Below, in pieces: positions 24,064-36,266 of a DNA stretch of 64,000 bases (positions within the stretch are counted from its first letter, which is position 1; the number at the start of each line of letters is the position of its first letter). This DNA is from Micromussa lordhowensis (Eukaryota > Cnidaria > Anthozoa > Scleractinia > Lobophylliidae): contig OZ026607.1 in the NCBI GenBank assembly GCA_964020085.1, forward strand, positions 21,368,606 to 21,432,605, given 5' to 3'. Below the pieces are notes generated by a model. It made no database searches. It had not been told where the DNA came from and worked only from the letters and a program-made list of their open reading frames with translations. A program made the translations under genes and the position numbers.

Positions 24064-26376
24064 TGCAACAGCCAGAGTGGCAGTGCATCAAAGTTTGGGG
24101 AGGGGAGGGTGAGGTCACAGATAAGGGGAGTATTGCATGGTTTAACTAAAGGTTTACCCTATTTTAGAAAATTGTAGCTTGTGTTTATTGATGTACCTTT
24201 ATATAATTGCGAGTTATTAGCAAATGGAAGAAGAAAATCATTAAAAATTAAGAAAATTATACATGATAATAGCAAGCTAATGCCTTGAAACGTGAAAGCT
24301 TCGGATTTCCAGTGAGTAGGGTTTATTTGGGTTTTTAGCAATAAAACAGTAATTTAACTTAATCAGTTGATATTTTCTTTATCACGACTCCTCCTACAAT
24401 TTAGACGTTGAACACTGTGTAATGATGAGGCCGCCTTGGCGTCATGTTGCTTAACAACTTTGTTACGGTGTGAAAAAAACAATACGGGCTCATTCTACGT
24501 ATGCATGTCATTTACAGAGTGTGATTGTTTCTTTCGTTTATTGAGAACGGTTTGACACAAGGCTATATCTCTTACTGAGGGGAGCAATTAATTCAACTAT
24601 ACTCCATCATTTTACACGGCACAGTTAACGAAAAGATGTAATAAAATTGAACATTAAATTGAGTTGTTAGACTTAAGACCTGCTCGTATTATTACCTGTT
24701 TAAAGTAAACTACACCTTACCTTCGAGAAGTGGCCTTACTATGCATATATAGCCACCTGATTCTGATTGCAGTTGTTAGGGGTAACTTAAAAAACAATCT
24801 GAGTTTAAACGCCGTCGGAGTATCAAATTAAACCAAATAAGAGTGCAGCGCTGTACATTTTACAACAATATCATGCGAACCTTACACAGCTTTTAAAGTA
24901 CAAAGAAACCAATATTTTCCAATATTTTTCCCCGAGCTAACAACAATGTGCATACTGGATTTGAAGATTTTAGAACTTTCTGTACGTTTTTTTATGAGCT
25001 CTATGAGCATTCTGAAAGTTTTCGCGCGCTAACAATTAAGGGTAAATGTACCAGTCGTCATTTTTTCTTCCTTCGGAGAATTCCGTCTTTTTTCGTCACC
25101 ACGTTGTTTTCTTTGACTAGACTAATCAAAACAAGCTATATAAATGCGAAATATCACAGACATGTTTCCACGTTTTCTGTTTCTGTTTTTTTTTTGTTAA
25201 AACGCGTGCCAGTACTATCACAAAATACCTCGCTCATATACGAAATATCCCTGTAACTTCAAGATGACAGTGTGATATGCTCCTGACGATTAACAATCTG
25301 ATAACAAAGATCCCTTCTGCTTGCCTAACTCGTGTTAACGACTCCTTAAGTTTATAGATTTAATGTACTATTATACATACATTTTTTGGAAAAAAAAAAC
25401 TAGACTATTATTAATAGTGTTCGGTTTGAGACATGAATTAATTTGGCCTTCTTTATCTTTTTTCCTCTTCGACACTAGTGGAAGATTAGTTCGTGTGATA
25501 GGTGAAGGGGAGTTGGAGTATTCAAATGGATACCCTAGCTCTACCCTAGACAGGACAGGAAGTAATCATTCGAAACAAACTGAGAAAGGATGATAAATTT
25601 GCTCTAATTCGGTTCCAGTTATTGTTGTCATTCAACTAATAAGGGCCAGAAATAACTGGATCTAAGGACGTCTTTAGTCTACTGAAGCCCGGAGCTTTTT
25701 GGCAAAAGACGTATAATTTGGACGTTTTGACATTTTTAGCATGTATACGAACTAAATTAGCTACAATCTACTCAATCTGGCTTGCTTTCAGTTCAAGAAT
25801 TCCCGGGAAAGCGTCATCCAGACGGGGAATTCTTACCACGGAGTAGCCAAGTGTAGTTGCGTGGAGTTTACCTCCGAGTTTTTCACTCAGATTGCTGAGC
25901 ATTTTCGTGCATGTTCCACGCTCAGTCAATCCCTCTGATCTGGGTATCATTGGTAAGATCTCTTCCTCTTGCAGAACTTGAGTCTAAGTGATGCCAAGTT
26001 TGGTCAAAGGTGATGACATCAGGCGTGGAACAAAAGGCAACGCTTGTCACAGGCGGTTACAGTCGACACAGGCGTCAATCGGTTACGAACCATCCCATGG
26101 TTAATATTCAAAATATAGGCACGCTTCACGTGCAGAGAGATGAAATATTGTATTCAGTTAATGTTGACATATTTCACGTCACAGCTTGGACACAAAGATC
26201 CAGGTTAACTAGTTACACTAGTTTCTAACACTCTTCTACGGATTCTTCATCAAGCAAGACTTCCATAAGAACTGTTCTCGGGTGCAAAGGGATTATAATT
26301 ACATGCATTCAGTTGTAGATTTATTGTACATAGAAAGAGTTTTGCCAGTGGATCTTCTGAGAAATACTGTTCGTTT
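24064..26376. other. Intergenic between two GPCR genes
   Basis: Host sequence. 25768-25950 (minus) is open with a peptide containing GYSVVRIPRLDDAFPGILEL, possibly a degenerate retroelement fragment; I could not place it. Nothing else is supported. Confidence 0.3.
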
Positions 26377-27414
26377 TTACATTGCTGCTTGCGCAGTTAA
26401 CCTCACTGGTTGCACTCGATTTTTGTGACTTTGGCGGCGATGGCAGCAACACACTCGACAAGAACAACAGCAACAACAGAATTTTAAGAAGTGTTTCCTA
26501 AATTCAGGACTTAAAAATGCGTAAATAACAGGGTTTACACAAGAGCTAAATGTCTTAGCTATCCAACACCAAATTTGTATTATGAAAGAATTTTCAAATA
26601 ATCCATACACGCTCAGCAAATCAATCCAAAATGTCGGCCCCCAACAAACGACAAAACCCAGAACTGCCACAACCATTAAACGAGTTGATTTAGCCTTACA
26701 CTTGGCAACTGCTCCGTGAATTGTTCCATTTTTGCTTCTTTTCCACAAACTAACAGCAATCTTAGTGTAGGTGAGGGACATATACATTAAAGGAATGACA
26801 AACGCCAGCAAAAAGTAGATTGTTTTGGAAAGCCGAGTTATCCAGTCTGAAGGCAAATGACACCAACTATATTTTTTACAAGTTTTCGTACTGTTTTTCT
26901 CTTTAGGGCAAATTACTTCAGAATCTATCCTAACGCTATAAATGAAAGGAACAGAAGTAAGGAAGGCGTAAGTCCAAATGGCGGCAACCAACATTAGGTA
27001 TGTCTTGAAATGTTTCGGCGCCAGGCTCTTAAAAGGCCGGAGAACGTTTCGGTGTCGGTCCCAGGCGATCGCAACCAAACTGCTAAAAATGGCGGCTGCG
27101 CATGCGAAGTCGATGAAAGCTGCGGCCTTGCACGATGAAGGGTTTGATGTCCAGACAATATAGAACAATGTCACAGTGAAATAGCACAGATGCGTGACAC
27201 ACAAATGGGAAATCAGGAAACTTGAAATATTTTGCCGTATCTTACCACTTCGAACCATAACAAAGACCACCATGATGTTGAGAACTGCACCGCATAAAAG
27301 CACAACGCAATATGTCAAGATGGAATAAAAAAAGAAATCCGAGTGATGTGTGCGAATTAACGACGAATTGTCCTCACTGCCTTTAGCGGTCCAATTCGAT
27401 AACGTTTGATTCAT
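26377..27414 (-). CDS. Class A GPCR, single exon (paralogue of 21783-22985)
   Basis: 345 residues. The N-terminus has likely N-glycosylation sites (NQTLSNWT, NNSS). Seven hydrophobic segments follow. TM1-2 contains VVFVMVRSGKIRQN, nearly the same as the other receptor; the TM3 end has WDRHRN; TM6 has FVVCWGPT; TM7 has NPVIYAFLSPEFRKH, a canonical NPxxY. The tail is cysteine-rich (KFCCCCCSCRVCCC), probably palmitoylated. The two genes are convergent and 3.4 kb apart, a local duplication. The paralogue at 21783 has lost the NPxxY proline. The ligand is unknown. Confidence 0.87.
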   Translation of the reverse strand: MNQTLSNWTAKGSEDNSSLIRTHHSDFFFYSILTYCVVLLCGAVLNIMVVFVMVRSGKIRQNISSFLISHLCVTHLCYFTVTLFYIVWTSNPSSCKAAAFIDFACAAAIFSSLVAIAWDRHRNVLRPFKSLAPKHFKTYLMLVAAIWTYAFLTSVPFIYSVRIDSEVICPKEKNSTKTCKKYSWCHLPSDWITRLSKTIYFLLAFVIPLMYMSLTYTKIAVSLWKRSKNGTIHGAVAKCKAKSTRLMVVAVLGFVVCWGPTFWIDLLSVYGLFENSFIIQIWCWIAKTFSSCVNPVIYAFLSPEFRKHFLKFCCCCCSCRVCCCHRRQSHKNRVQPVRLTAQAAM

Positions 27415-28439
27415 TGTTTCAATTCTTCAAATTCGTCTTATAAGTTTAAAACAACAAGCAGTTTTGCTATGAAAATCCAGGCTTTCAGGAACCTTCGCAG
27501 AGAGAACACAAAACAACACACAACAACTTCCACGATGAAATGAAACTTTAAACGAGATGCGAGCGACGGTATATAATAATTAATATTTACCATTTCCACG
27601 TCCCGCCACTCTTGTAACAGCTAAGTAAATAACATCCACAGGAAATAAGCTCAAGAGTAAATAAAAATAACTTTGGAAAGCTCATTTCAAAGGCACCGGT
27701 GGCGGGTTGTCAGCTGAAAAACTACTTATTGCTCAAGTTCTAATAAAGTGCCTATATTAAAGTCCTGTACCAGTCTTGTACAATAATGAGCATACACTAC
27801 TTCGAGTGACGTGACAAGGCAACGGTTTAAAACAATACAAAGAGCAGGCTCTCGACAGAGGATAAACACAGCCACCTATAAAATACCTTTTTCATTTACA
27901 ACTTGCCTGTTGAACGCAAAAGATGGGCGACCAAAAAGGAAAAACAAGTCAGCTTTTTTTGCATTTGATTTCGTCGACATAAAAATAGAATTGTCAACAA
28001 TTCGCGTTCCCCCGTCAGTCATCAGTATATCGTGTCTGTTCGATGCACGGCTTAAAAATTATCGCAGCCCAGCAGCTCTTCCAAAAACAAACTTCTATTT
28101 TTTACACTTCAAACGTCCATAAACCCTGTATTAATTTCACTACGCTATTTCATCTCACTGACACCCATTGCGAACATCCCATTGGTTGATTGACACGGAC
28201 AAAGACAGACAGGAGTTGTTAAAAAGGGAAATTGAAGCCATCTAGAAATGTGATCCCTGTTAAATCGAGCAGACTGCTTTCGGCAGGTGCCAATAGACGG
28301 GTCCTCGCATGTTGAATTCATCCCCCGCAAGAAAGACGCGTGAGACGGGACTAGAACAATTCGAAACAGATGACGCACCCAGTAGAGATCCGTGCAGTGA
28401 TTCTGATTGGCTCATGGTCGGTTATGAATTTTCCCGCGC
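27415..28439. other. Intergenic, no gene seen
   Basis: 5' flank of the minus-strand GPCR. TATATAATAATTAATA at 27570-27585 could be part of its promoter. No exon is supported. Confidence 0.3.
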
Positions 28440-28606
28440 AATAGCCCTTTTCACGGTTAACTTTGCTCATTTGCATTACAATATAATCTAGCATGTATGT
28501 GAGGCAATTTCGGGCTATTTTGCAGTCTTAGCCCGAAATTGCCTCGCATCTACGTTGGATTACATTGTAATGTAAATGAGAAAAATTAACCGTGAAAAGG
28601 GCTATT
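28440..28606. mobile_element. Foldback MITE, ~165 bp
   Basis: AATAGCCCTTTTCACGGTTAA at the left returns inverted as TTAACCGTGAAAAGGGCTATT at the right. A second nested inverted pair (GAGGCAATTTCGGGCTA and complement) forms the centre. No coding capacity. Confidence 0.8.
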
Positions 28607-28945
28607 AACAATCAATCAAAGACACCACAATGTATCTCCGTAGCGTCATAAGTAAATAACATTTTGGATGTCACGAGTGTGGAGTGAATTTTAGCATTTG
28701 TTTACTCAGCTAAAACCTTTTTTAAAGTTTAGTATTTCAACAGAAACTCGTAAGGAGATCGAAATAATTGGCTCTTGTTTATTGGTTTTGAACGATCGAG
28801 AGGAACCTGGGGAGGAGATGAAGGCACTGTCTCAGTTTGCAACCGCGATTCCAGGTTTTTCCCTTTACAAAGGAAGAAAAGCCCTGGGACCTAGATTGTC
28901 TTCAGAAGACTCCAAACAAGTTGTAGAAAACTTAAAAGTCTTAGT

Positions 28946-28951
28946 TTTATT
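28946..28951 (-). terminator. Candidate polyadenylation signal of TAF5
   Basis: AATAAA on the minus strand, about 45 bases past the TAF5 stop codon. Confidence 0.5.
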
Positions 28952-28994
28952 TACAAAGTTCGCATTTTTACACTATTTACAAATTCATTTTTGT

Positions 28995-31900
28995 TCACGA
29001 GGTAGCTGTGAAGGGTCCTGAAGCTAGTAACAGATTTCTGAGTGTGAAGTGTAAACAGTGAACTGGAGTTCTCTTGGTTGGGTAAGATCCGAGCTCAAAC
29101 GACTCACTTTTTCCTGACGTTCGGCTAGAGGAAAAGAAAGACAAAGAAAAGAAATCTAAGAAAATACGATGACACCAGTAAAAATAGCTAGGCTATGAGA
29201 GCTACCCTTAAATACAAATAACATTAAAGTTAGATTATGAGCTCGATATTTCTATCGCGCATAGAAATCGGGAGCGAATTATCTAGTTGTTTTAGTATAA
29301 CTCTATAAGTCGTTCTAAACTTTATCTACAATTCTGCAATATTTTCAAACGGCTTGTTCTCCGCTAACGAAAAGACCCTTCGCTATACAACGGACCCGAG
29401 CCAATAGGCGCACAAGAAAAGGTCACATGACCACTGCCGTCCAGTAATACTTACTTTGCGTCACTACCTTCTTCTTCGTCATCGGGATTGCAAATAGAAC
29501 GCGCATTCCACAGCTTCACACAGTTGTCTACACCGCCTAGAAGGAAAAGAAAAACAGGGATTTTAACTTTGATACATACCACCTACCATTGGGAACCAGT
29601 TCTGCATTGAGAAATTCTTCTCTTTCTTATACGCTTACGATCAAAATATCGAGTGTTTTCACATGACCTCACGGCAGCATTACAGGTGTCATAAAACAAT
29701 TAAATGGCAGCCATGTTCTTGCACCCAACCAGTACTGTGGCAGTTGAACTCTTTTCTTATGTAGACACTTTCTTTTGCTCCCATAAAATTGCACGGCTGC
29801 TGGCGAGGTGAGTGAAGCCTACAGTTTTCTCCAACCTTAGGGAAGGATCACAATTTTTTGAGGTGGTGGGGGGGAGGGGGTGGGGGGGAAGGCGGCTGGG
29901 CGATTTCTGGGCATTAATTTTTTTTCACCTTCAGGTCGCACGCGATTTATTTTGATAGGCAATAGCTTGTGCAAGATTTTCTTTTTCAACTCAAACACAG
30001 GACCTGGTCAGTAGAAAGCACTTGCTTGAATTTGGTTCCCCAATGACTCCCGTTGCACGATTTTTTTTCAGCAGTTTTTGCTGTGCAGGATATTTTTGCG
30101 GAAATTACCCAACCACCTTCCCTTCTCAAATACATAATGGTCTGTCCCTTATGACATTGCCTAGCGTTGCTGAAAGATCTGCAACTAAATTTGAAGAAAA
30201 ATCTTCACAAACCTGAAGCCAATATATTTCCATCTCTGCTAAAACGCAAAGAGTACACAGTATCTGAGTGTCCTTTCAGCTCTGTTAATAACGTGCCTTC
30301 TGCGAGGTCCCACACGAGAATGCGCTTGTCAACACCTGAAGAATAGAATAGTGATTCGACGACAAACAAACGTTAATACATATTACTACAGGCAACGTTC
30401 TAGCTAACTAACAAGGAAAGCCTTTTACTTCGGCACCCAGGAAGTAACAATTGAGCAAAAATTTCAAAAAAAAAAACAATAACTACACTTATTGCCAAAA
30501 GTCCACTCAGTACATAATAGAAGAAGGCCTCCTTAACTCTCCCTCCACGCGCTCATATCACGGATTGCTTATAGCGGGTAGGGGAGGGGGTTGGGGAGGA
30601 AGTAGGGGTTAAGAGGTAGACGGAGATAGATGAAATCATGAACAGAAAAAGCCGCATCTCAATTATTTCGTATGGAGCATAATTTTGAAAAAGAAAGAAT
30701 CTTACCAGACGAAGCAAGGTAACGTCCATCAGGAGAGAATGCCAGCGAATAGATCGCTCCCTAAAAGCGAACAAAGACACAGTCAATACCGAAAAAAAAA
30801 CACGGCAAGATTCAGTCTCACGCGTACCTTATGTCCGGTAAAAAAACGGACCGAGCTACCAGTATTTACGTCCCAGAGCCTCACGGTCCGATCACACGAC
30901 CCGGTGGCTAAGTAATTACAGTTCGGATGGAAGGCGACTCTCTAGAAAGAAGAGCGAGAGAATTAATAAACTAAACTAAACAGAGATGGAAGAAAAAAAA
31001 CATTAAAAGACAAACTGCCTTCCAATACAAACGTTATCAAATCATACATTGACGTCAGACACGTGACCAGCGAAGATCCTCAGAGGTTGCGAGTGATCTG
31101 TGCTCCACAGTCGGGCCGTGCGGTCATGTGACGCCGTGGCGAAGTAGTGTCCTCGAGGACTGGGGAGAGGTTCGGAACATTATTAGAGAACGTGAACAGT
31201 CGTTAACTGCAAAACTCGCTTACAGAGGAACTTTTTCTTAATTATCCAGGGATCTTGATAGTTATTATATTATTTTATTTTTATTATGTTGTTTTCCACG
31301 CTGGAACTTGCTCTAACCGATCACAGAAAAAGTGCATTTATGACAAATAAGGAGCAGAACCAAAACCAATCGTGGCTAAGCTTGCGTGCGTTTTCCCGCG
31401 CTTGGCTCTTGACACCGAGTTACTTGCCTTAACAGCTCTTGACACCGGCCACATGTTTTCCCGCGCTTGGCACCGGCTACGTATTTTCCCGGGCTTGGCA
31501 CCAGCAACACGTATTCCCGCGCTTCGCGTCGGCCACATGCTTTCCCGCGCTTCTCGTCGACCACATGCTTTCCCGCGCCTGGCACTGGTAACATGCTTTC
31601 TCGCCGTTGGCATCGGTTACATGTTTCCATCGCTTACCAAGCGTTATAGTGTTTTTCGCATTGAGTTCCGATTGTTTTATTGTGTTAATCACGGTTTAAT
31701 GGCTGGTACTGGAATTCGCAAGTCCCTAGATAGGCTATGGGGACATGCTAATGGAGAAACAGTCCAGTACAAATGTGATTACGCAGTTTTCATTGGCATC
31801 GAGTTATCAAACGAGTGCGCGACGAGCTACAAGGAGACCTGGTGAGAGAGAGGAATACTCGTCCCAGGAGCTGCTCGATCCAAGAATATTATTTCGTGAA

Positions 31901-33070
31901 CTCCACAGTGAAAAAGGTCGGCTGTCAACAAGAGTGTAAACCAAAAAGCCATATAAACAAATGAAGTGTTTTTTATCCATAAGGCGGGTACTTATTTTAC
32001 AAATTCCCTAGATGAGATTCATCCATCTAGACAGGTAATAAACAAAATGTGCTCACCAAAACTGCACGTCCCACACGGGGTAGTTATGTCCCTTGAAGGA
32101 AACCAACGAGCTGAAAGTGTACAGACTCCACAGGCGAACTAGTGGAAATATCAATAGAGGAGGTGTTAACGCTAAACAAAAAGGTTACAACTTAAGACTG
32201 GATCTTTGCTTCCAAATACACTCCCTTTCTTTTAAGAATATTATTTTTCCGACCCAGGCTGAAAATGTAAATATGTATCCGAGCAACAAAGCCTGATATA
32301 TCACGTACATAACTGCTTGCAAAAATGTTGTACGGCTAGTGCTGTTTTTGTTGTTGTTTCATTTTTGGCTAGTTTGTCTTTTAATGCGGTCCAACCGGAA
32401 AAGTGTCGGAAATGACATTTTTGTGCCCAACTGTAGTCTACGTGGGGAAAAACACTGAGACAGACCATTAGACGGTCGGTTCACTGAGGTTAAAAATAAA
32501 TCTCCAAGGAGGCAATAACAAGCCAAAAGTAAGGTTACAAATGAGAAAGATTAAGAGGAACTGCGAATTGTCGCAGGTAAACACTTATCATCTACAAGGT
32601 ACCACTCCAAAAGTAAGACAATATAAGGAGATGAAAAAGCTAAATAATAGCTACCTGTTCTGTCAGCGGAGGAAGAGAGAAGAAAGGAGTTGTCGTTGTT
32701 CAAACTCGTTGAAAATACCGGCCCTGAATGACCAATCAACTTTCGATACTCCACGGCTGTCCTGAAGAAAACAGACAATGGCATTGACTCAGAAAAGGAA
32801 TAATCAACAAAATAAAATTGGTTAAGTAAGGGTAGAAGATATCTGTTTAACGAAGAATGTATTCAAAGTTATTCATAGCCAACTCGGCACTATTTATGTT
32901 TTATTATATGGCTAGCTCCGCGAGCGGGCAAGATGAATCAAATCCTGCGCTGTGATTGGCTACCCGAGCTGGCAAGATGGAGCCATCTTGCCCGCTCGGG
33001 ACTACCCGCCTTGTCCCGCAAGAAAAACTTCCCCAAAAGCCATATAATAAATCTTTTATTGACCAAGCTT

Positions 33071-33105
<35 letters not shown>

Positions 33106-33154
33106 TTTTTTGCGTGTTTATGGACCTCGACTTCGTGCATAAACACGCAAAAAA

Positions 33155-33187
<33 letters not shown>

Positions 33188-34603
33188 ACACTTGGTCAAT
33201 AACCCATACATACAGACTGCTGAAATCTATACGATACTTCTTATTAACTCAAGTGTAGACAACGTCTTCTGTACTTAAAGGAACTGTGTCACGTATTTCA
33301 GACATATTAAAAAAAAATGACCACTAAATTGAGTGAAATATAAAAATAAACACTTAAAACAGTGAAGGTACATTTCAACAACGAGCAAATAAAAAAGAAA
33401 GCGAGGAGGACCTAATAAACAACTAGAGAAGGTCAGCCGAACAAGAACTGCAGCAGATAGGGCCTGGGGACGGGGTACTCCCTTATATGGGCGATATAGG
33501 TATGGTTAGAAACAGGGGTACAATTTTGGCCAGTTTGGTCTCAAATAGGTTATGGTTTATCCTACCTAATAAAAGCATATTAACAATGTCTTTAACATTG
33601 GTCTGAACTAGGGAACTAGTTATAAGGCAGGTCTGAAACAGGGTATCGAGTTAAGGGTCACGTCTTAAATAGAGTATCAAAAGTTTGGTCAGGTCATAAA
33701 TAGGGTAGGCAAAATCGCAGATTTTGGTCTTATTATAAAAGACGGTGAGGGTATTGGGAAGGGGGCCGCACACCCCCATCCAATTTTCTGGCAGTGCCCC
33801 CTGGGAGATAATGTTGCGATGACACGAAATGGGAAGCAAAGCCCAGGATCGAGACAAGTGGAGAAGAACTGTGGAAGGCCTATGCTCCGTAGAGAAATGA
33901 AGGGGATAACAAAGAGACCAACATAAGCTACGTGTATCACACAACGCGAGCCGATCACCATTACATGTAAGACTCAGTAGGATAAAAATAATAACGCTTT
34001 AATACTTACCTGTGATCCATTATTCGCTCAAGTACGTCCTCTGTTGGAAGGAAAGAACACACGATTACACTGCATACATGTCCTTTGGGAGGAGATTGTC
34101 AAGCTTCTTAGTTCCTTTGAAATTAATTACACATAGACGGAGACACAGTTTATTTCACTTGGTCTTAGCAATGATACGAGTAGCGTGAAACCGAACGATT
34201 CCGAATTTAATCGACCAATCAAAGGCGGCACGAGTGTTCTGAAAATTTTTCGTTAAGTCAGAGAACAATCTGTTCGGTAAATCTTCGCAGAAATACCGCA
34301 GCACTCCGAAAATTCGTACATAGTCAATTGTGGACAAGTACCATGTTCGGCAATCTTCGTAGAACTACCTACACATCTCCAGGACAGTTACAGTAGTTAA
34401 ACAACTCAAAATCATGTGACAATGTCCGGCCTGTGAGATTACGTCACAACCACTTACCTGCTTCCTTGTCGATTTGGGCGAGTTCTGAGGGCGATTTGAG
34501 CATGCGTAATTTCTTGGGAGTGAGGCTCCAAACACGGACACTGCTGTCCTCAAATCCACCAGACAGTAGGCTCGAGTCGTTCGATATACTGACCGAGTTT
34601 AAA
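28995..34603 (-). CDS. TAF5: TAF5 (TFIID subunit 5), 3' exons coding the WD40 propeller
   Basis: TAF5 is a scaffold subunit of TFIID with a C-terminal WD40 propeller. Minus-strand exons in transcript order are 34458-34603, 34010-34040, 32655-32761, 32057-32138, 31048-31159, 30828-30941, 30706-30760, 30213-30335, 29455-29536 and 28995-29124. Junction phases agree where checked and all sites are GT/AG. Readable pieces include [103 protein letters not shown] and a C-terminus with [19 protein letters not shown]. These follow animal TAF5 in order. The stop TGA is at 28995-28997. The preceding exon is 26 kb away across an intron holding the viral element. Intron phase 2 fits exactly across that gap, so the host gene should still be spliced correctly if the insertion is tolerated. 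Confidence 0.93.
31395..31625. repeat. ~30-bp minisatellite in a TAF5 intron
   Basis: Units like TTTCCCGCGCTTGGCACCGG followed by CTACGTA/CACATG repeat about eight times with variation. Frames are open on both strands only because of periodicity. Confidence 0.75.
32905..33195. mobile_element. Nested inverted-repeat element in a TAF5 intron
   Basis: The arms GGCAAGATGGAGCCATCTTG, and further in TTTTTTTGCGTGTTTATG, each return as complements (GCATAAACACGCAAAAAAAG; GGCCAATATCCAGCCATCTT). It is a compound palindrome of a common foldback type. A relative with different sequence lies near 60040-60185. Confidence 0.6.
33455..33800. repeat. Probable interspersed repeat
   Basis: GGGTACTCCCTTATATGGGC and the following GGTATGGTTAGAAACAGGGG, with repeated ATAGGGTA/AATAGGTTA motifs, look like a dispersed repeat seen widely in coral DNA. 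Boundaries are approximate. Confidence 0.4.
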
Positions 34604-34774
34604 CTGCAAGAAACGCACAAGACATTTATACAAGAAAAGAAAGAAGGAAACCCTTCTTTTTTTAAGTTTCCCTTAATTTAGATCATCTTCAAACTTCTTA
34701 GTCAATGGTAACCTTAGAAGCCTAAAAACATCTAACTACTCCAGTCAGTTTACCGTTAGTTCGCCACCAGCCCC

Positions 34775-34850
34775 CCTGTGCCTCAATAGTTAGAGCACCC
34801 TTCCCGTGAGCGTCAAGTCCTGGGTTCGACTCCCATCATTCTTTGGTCAT
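34775..34850 (+). repeat. tRNA-like SINE head or tRNA pseudogene
   Basis: It contains a box-A-like TAGTTAGAGCA and a box-B-like GGGTTCGACTCCC, but the acceptor stem does not pair. It is probably a tRNA-derived SINE fragment. Confidence 0.5.
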
Positions 34851-35278
34851 TACTCGTGACAACTGAATTACGTGTTTCTCAACTTAATAACAGTTCACTA
34901 AATAATTCTCATTTTCCCGCGAGTTAAATCATTTCAGATTCACACATTCCTCGTAGTTTTCTCGTTTTGCAGACCCGAGGCTACTTCCAAAGATGGACTG
35001 TGCGAAGAGGGCCCGTCCGAGAAGGAAACCTTTTTTGAGACTGGAGGTATACAAAACGATAAGGATTGCACAAACTACAGTCTAAGAAAGAACACTGTCA
35101 TTCAAGTATTGAAAAGGGTCTTTCATTTAGTTCGTTCCAAATGTACAGAAAAAGTATGAAGAGTTTGTGGCTTAGGTATATGATAAGGTAGAATGTTTAA
35201 AAATATTTGAAAATACAAATTAGGTTACACTGGTGGTTAAAAACGTTTGTGAAACTATTTACAGTAAAAATGTTCCCG

Positions 35279-35750
35279 ACGTTTCGGTCGCAATCACGGA
35301 CCTTCTTCAGGGGAAGTGAAAGAAAAAACTATACAAAAGCGCAGATATAAACAAGACGCTGATTTAAATTCAAGAAGTGCGTCATTTTTTCTTGTTAGCG
35401 AGAGTCAAGTGTATATACTCCTTGGGGAGTAACGCCCCGTCGTCTCGGTTGAGTGGATCGTTGGCGCAATTAATCTCCCAGGCCTCGAGAATCTTTCTTT
35501 GGTGCCAATTATTATTAGTCCTGAGAATTGTGGCCTCCTCCCATGCGATATCGTGATTTGTTTTTATCACGTGGTCTGCAAGTGCTGATTTTTCACCTTG
35601 TCGCCGCGCGACAGCCTTTTGGTGCTCGCCTTTTCTTGTTATGAATTTTCTCTGCGTTTCACCAACGCGGTAACTCTTGCTGCGGTAACTCTTGCTGCAG
35701 TCAGCGCAAGGAATGTCGTAAACGGGATCACGAGTTTCTTCTTTGTCCAT
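35279..35750 (-). pseudogene. Penelope-like retroelement 3' fragment with GIY-YIG endonuclease
   Basis: 122 open codons read the C-terminal GIY-YIG domain of Penelope-like elements: PVYDIPCADC, then a YRVGETQRKF segment, RKGEHQKA, ALADHVIKTNHDI, and RKILEAWEINCAND. The usual Y-x-G-E-T is preceded by a local 12-base duplication (SKSYRSKSYR). The reverse transcriptase is missing. The downstream tail carries ACGTTTCGGTCGCAATCACG. The right side is cut about 60 bp from the viral insertion point. Confidence 0.7.
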
Positions 35751-35812
35751 TTGGACATATATGGAAGGGTTACATTTCCTGCCAAAAAATGGTGTATAGA
35801 ACCTGTAGATAC

Positions 35813-35818
35813 ACTATT
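35813..35818. repeat. Left target-site duplication (ACTATT)
   Basis: ACTATT directly precedes the left inverted repeat and recurs directly after the right one (57558-57563). Six bases is the usual Maverick/Polinton duplication length. Confidence 0.9.
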
Positions 35819-35991
35819 AGTAGTACAGTACGCGCCTGTGGGTCATAACCAATCAGAGAGCAGGATTAATACCACGTGACCAAAATGGACCAATCAGAAT
35901 GCAGCTAGCACATTCCATTCTCACATTCCATTCCAGCGCCATCTTGAATACCGAGTGCGCTACTGGGGCCGAGTCGCGCCTGCGCACAACA
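35819..35991 (+). repeat. Left terminal inverted repeat, 173 bp
   Basis: It is identical by eye to the reverse complement of 57385-57557. After 35991 the copies differ by a 4-base indel and then diverge. It contains two CCAATCAG boxes (NF-Y-like), a CACGTGAC E-box and two CATTCCATT motifs. It probably holds the protein-primed replication origin at its tip. Confidence 0.95.
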
Positions 35992-36002
35992 GACAAAACG
36001 GA

Positions 36003-36266
36003 TATGATTTTAAAATTGATTTTATTTACAATATTTACATATGAACAAACACCTATGTTTACACATGTCGTCTTGACTTACTCGAAAATGTTGGAGAAGA
36101 AGAAGCAGCAGCAACAGTAGCAACAGTAGCAACAACAACATATGGGTACGATGGCTACATGATCCTTGAAGAACTCTATAAACATCATGTTACAATCCTG
36201 AATTTTATTTCTATTAAAAATTGTATAAACCTATAAAAAAGTAATAAAAAACATTTTTTAGTCTAT
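36003..36266. other. Left subterminal non-coding region
   Basis: AT-rich, with a GAAGAAGCAGCAGCAACAGT-type simple repeat at 36090-36140 and a polymerase-like fragment at 36141-36206. TTTATT at 36205 (AATAAA on the minus strand) could be the PolB polyadenylation signal. Confidence 0.5.
36141..36206 (+). pseudogene. Fragment of a second PolB exonuclease motif, inverted
   Basis: The plus frame reads YGYDGYMILEELYKHHVT before losing similarity. The intact PolB on the other strand has GYDGYLILEELYRQHVT at the same motif (about 38580-38635). Nucleotides differ at many third positions, so it came from a related polymerase rather than by recent copying of this one. Confidence 0.6.

Noticed and set aside
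26978..27163. Plus-strand frame within the second GPCR
   Set aside because: Antisense shadow of the receptor gene.
29451..29453. In-frame TAA as the TAF5 stop codon
   Set aside because: A GTAAGT donor begins one codon earlier, and a phase-matched last exon (28995-29124) carries the expected TAF5 C-terminus.
31338..31845. Long open frames on both strands in the TAF5 intron
   Set aside because: They arise from a ~30-bp GC-rich minisatellite; composition repeats and no splice or homology support exists.
34775..34850. Functional tRNA gene
   Set aside because: Box A and B are present but the acceptor and anticodon stems do not pair; better seen as a SINE head.
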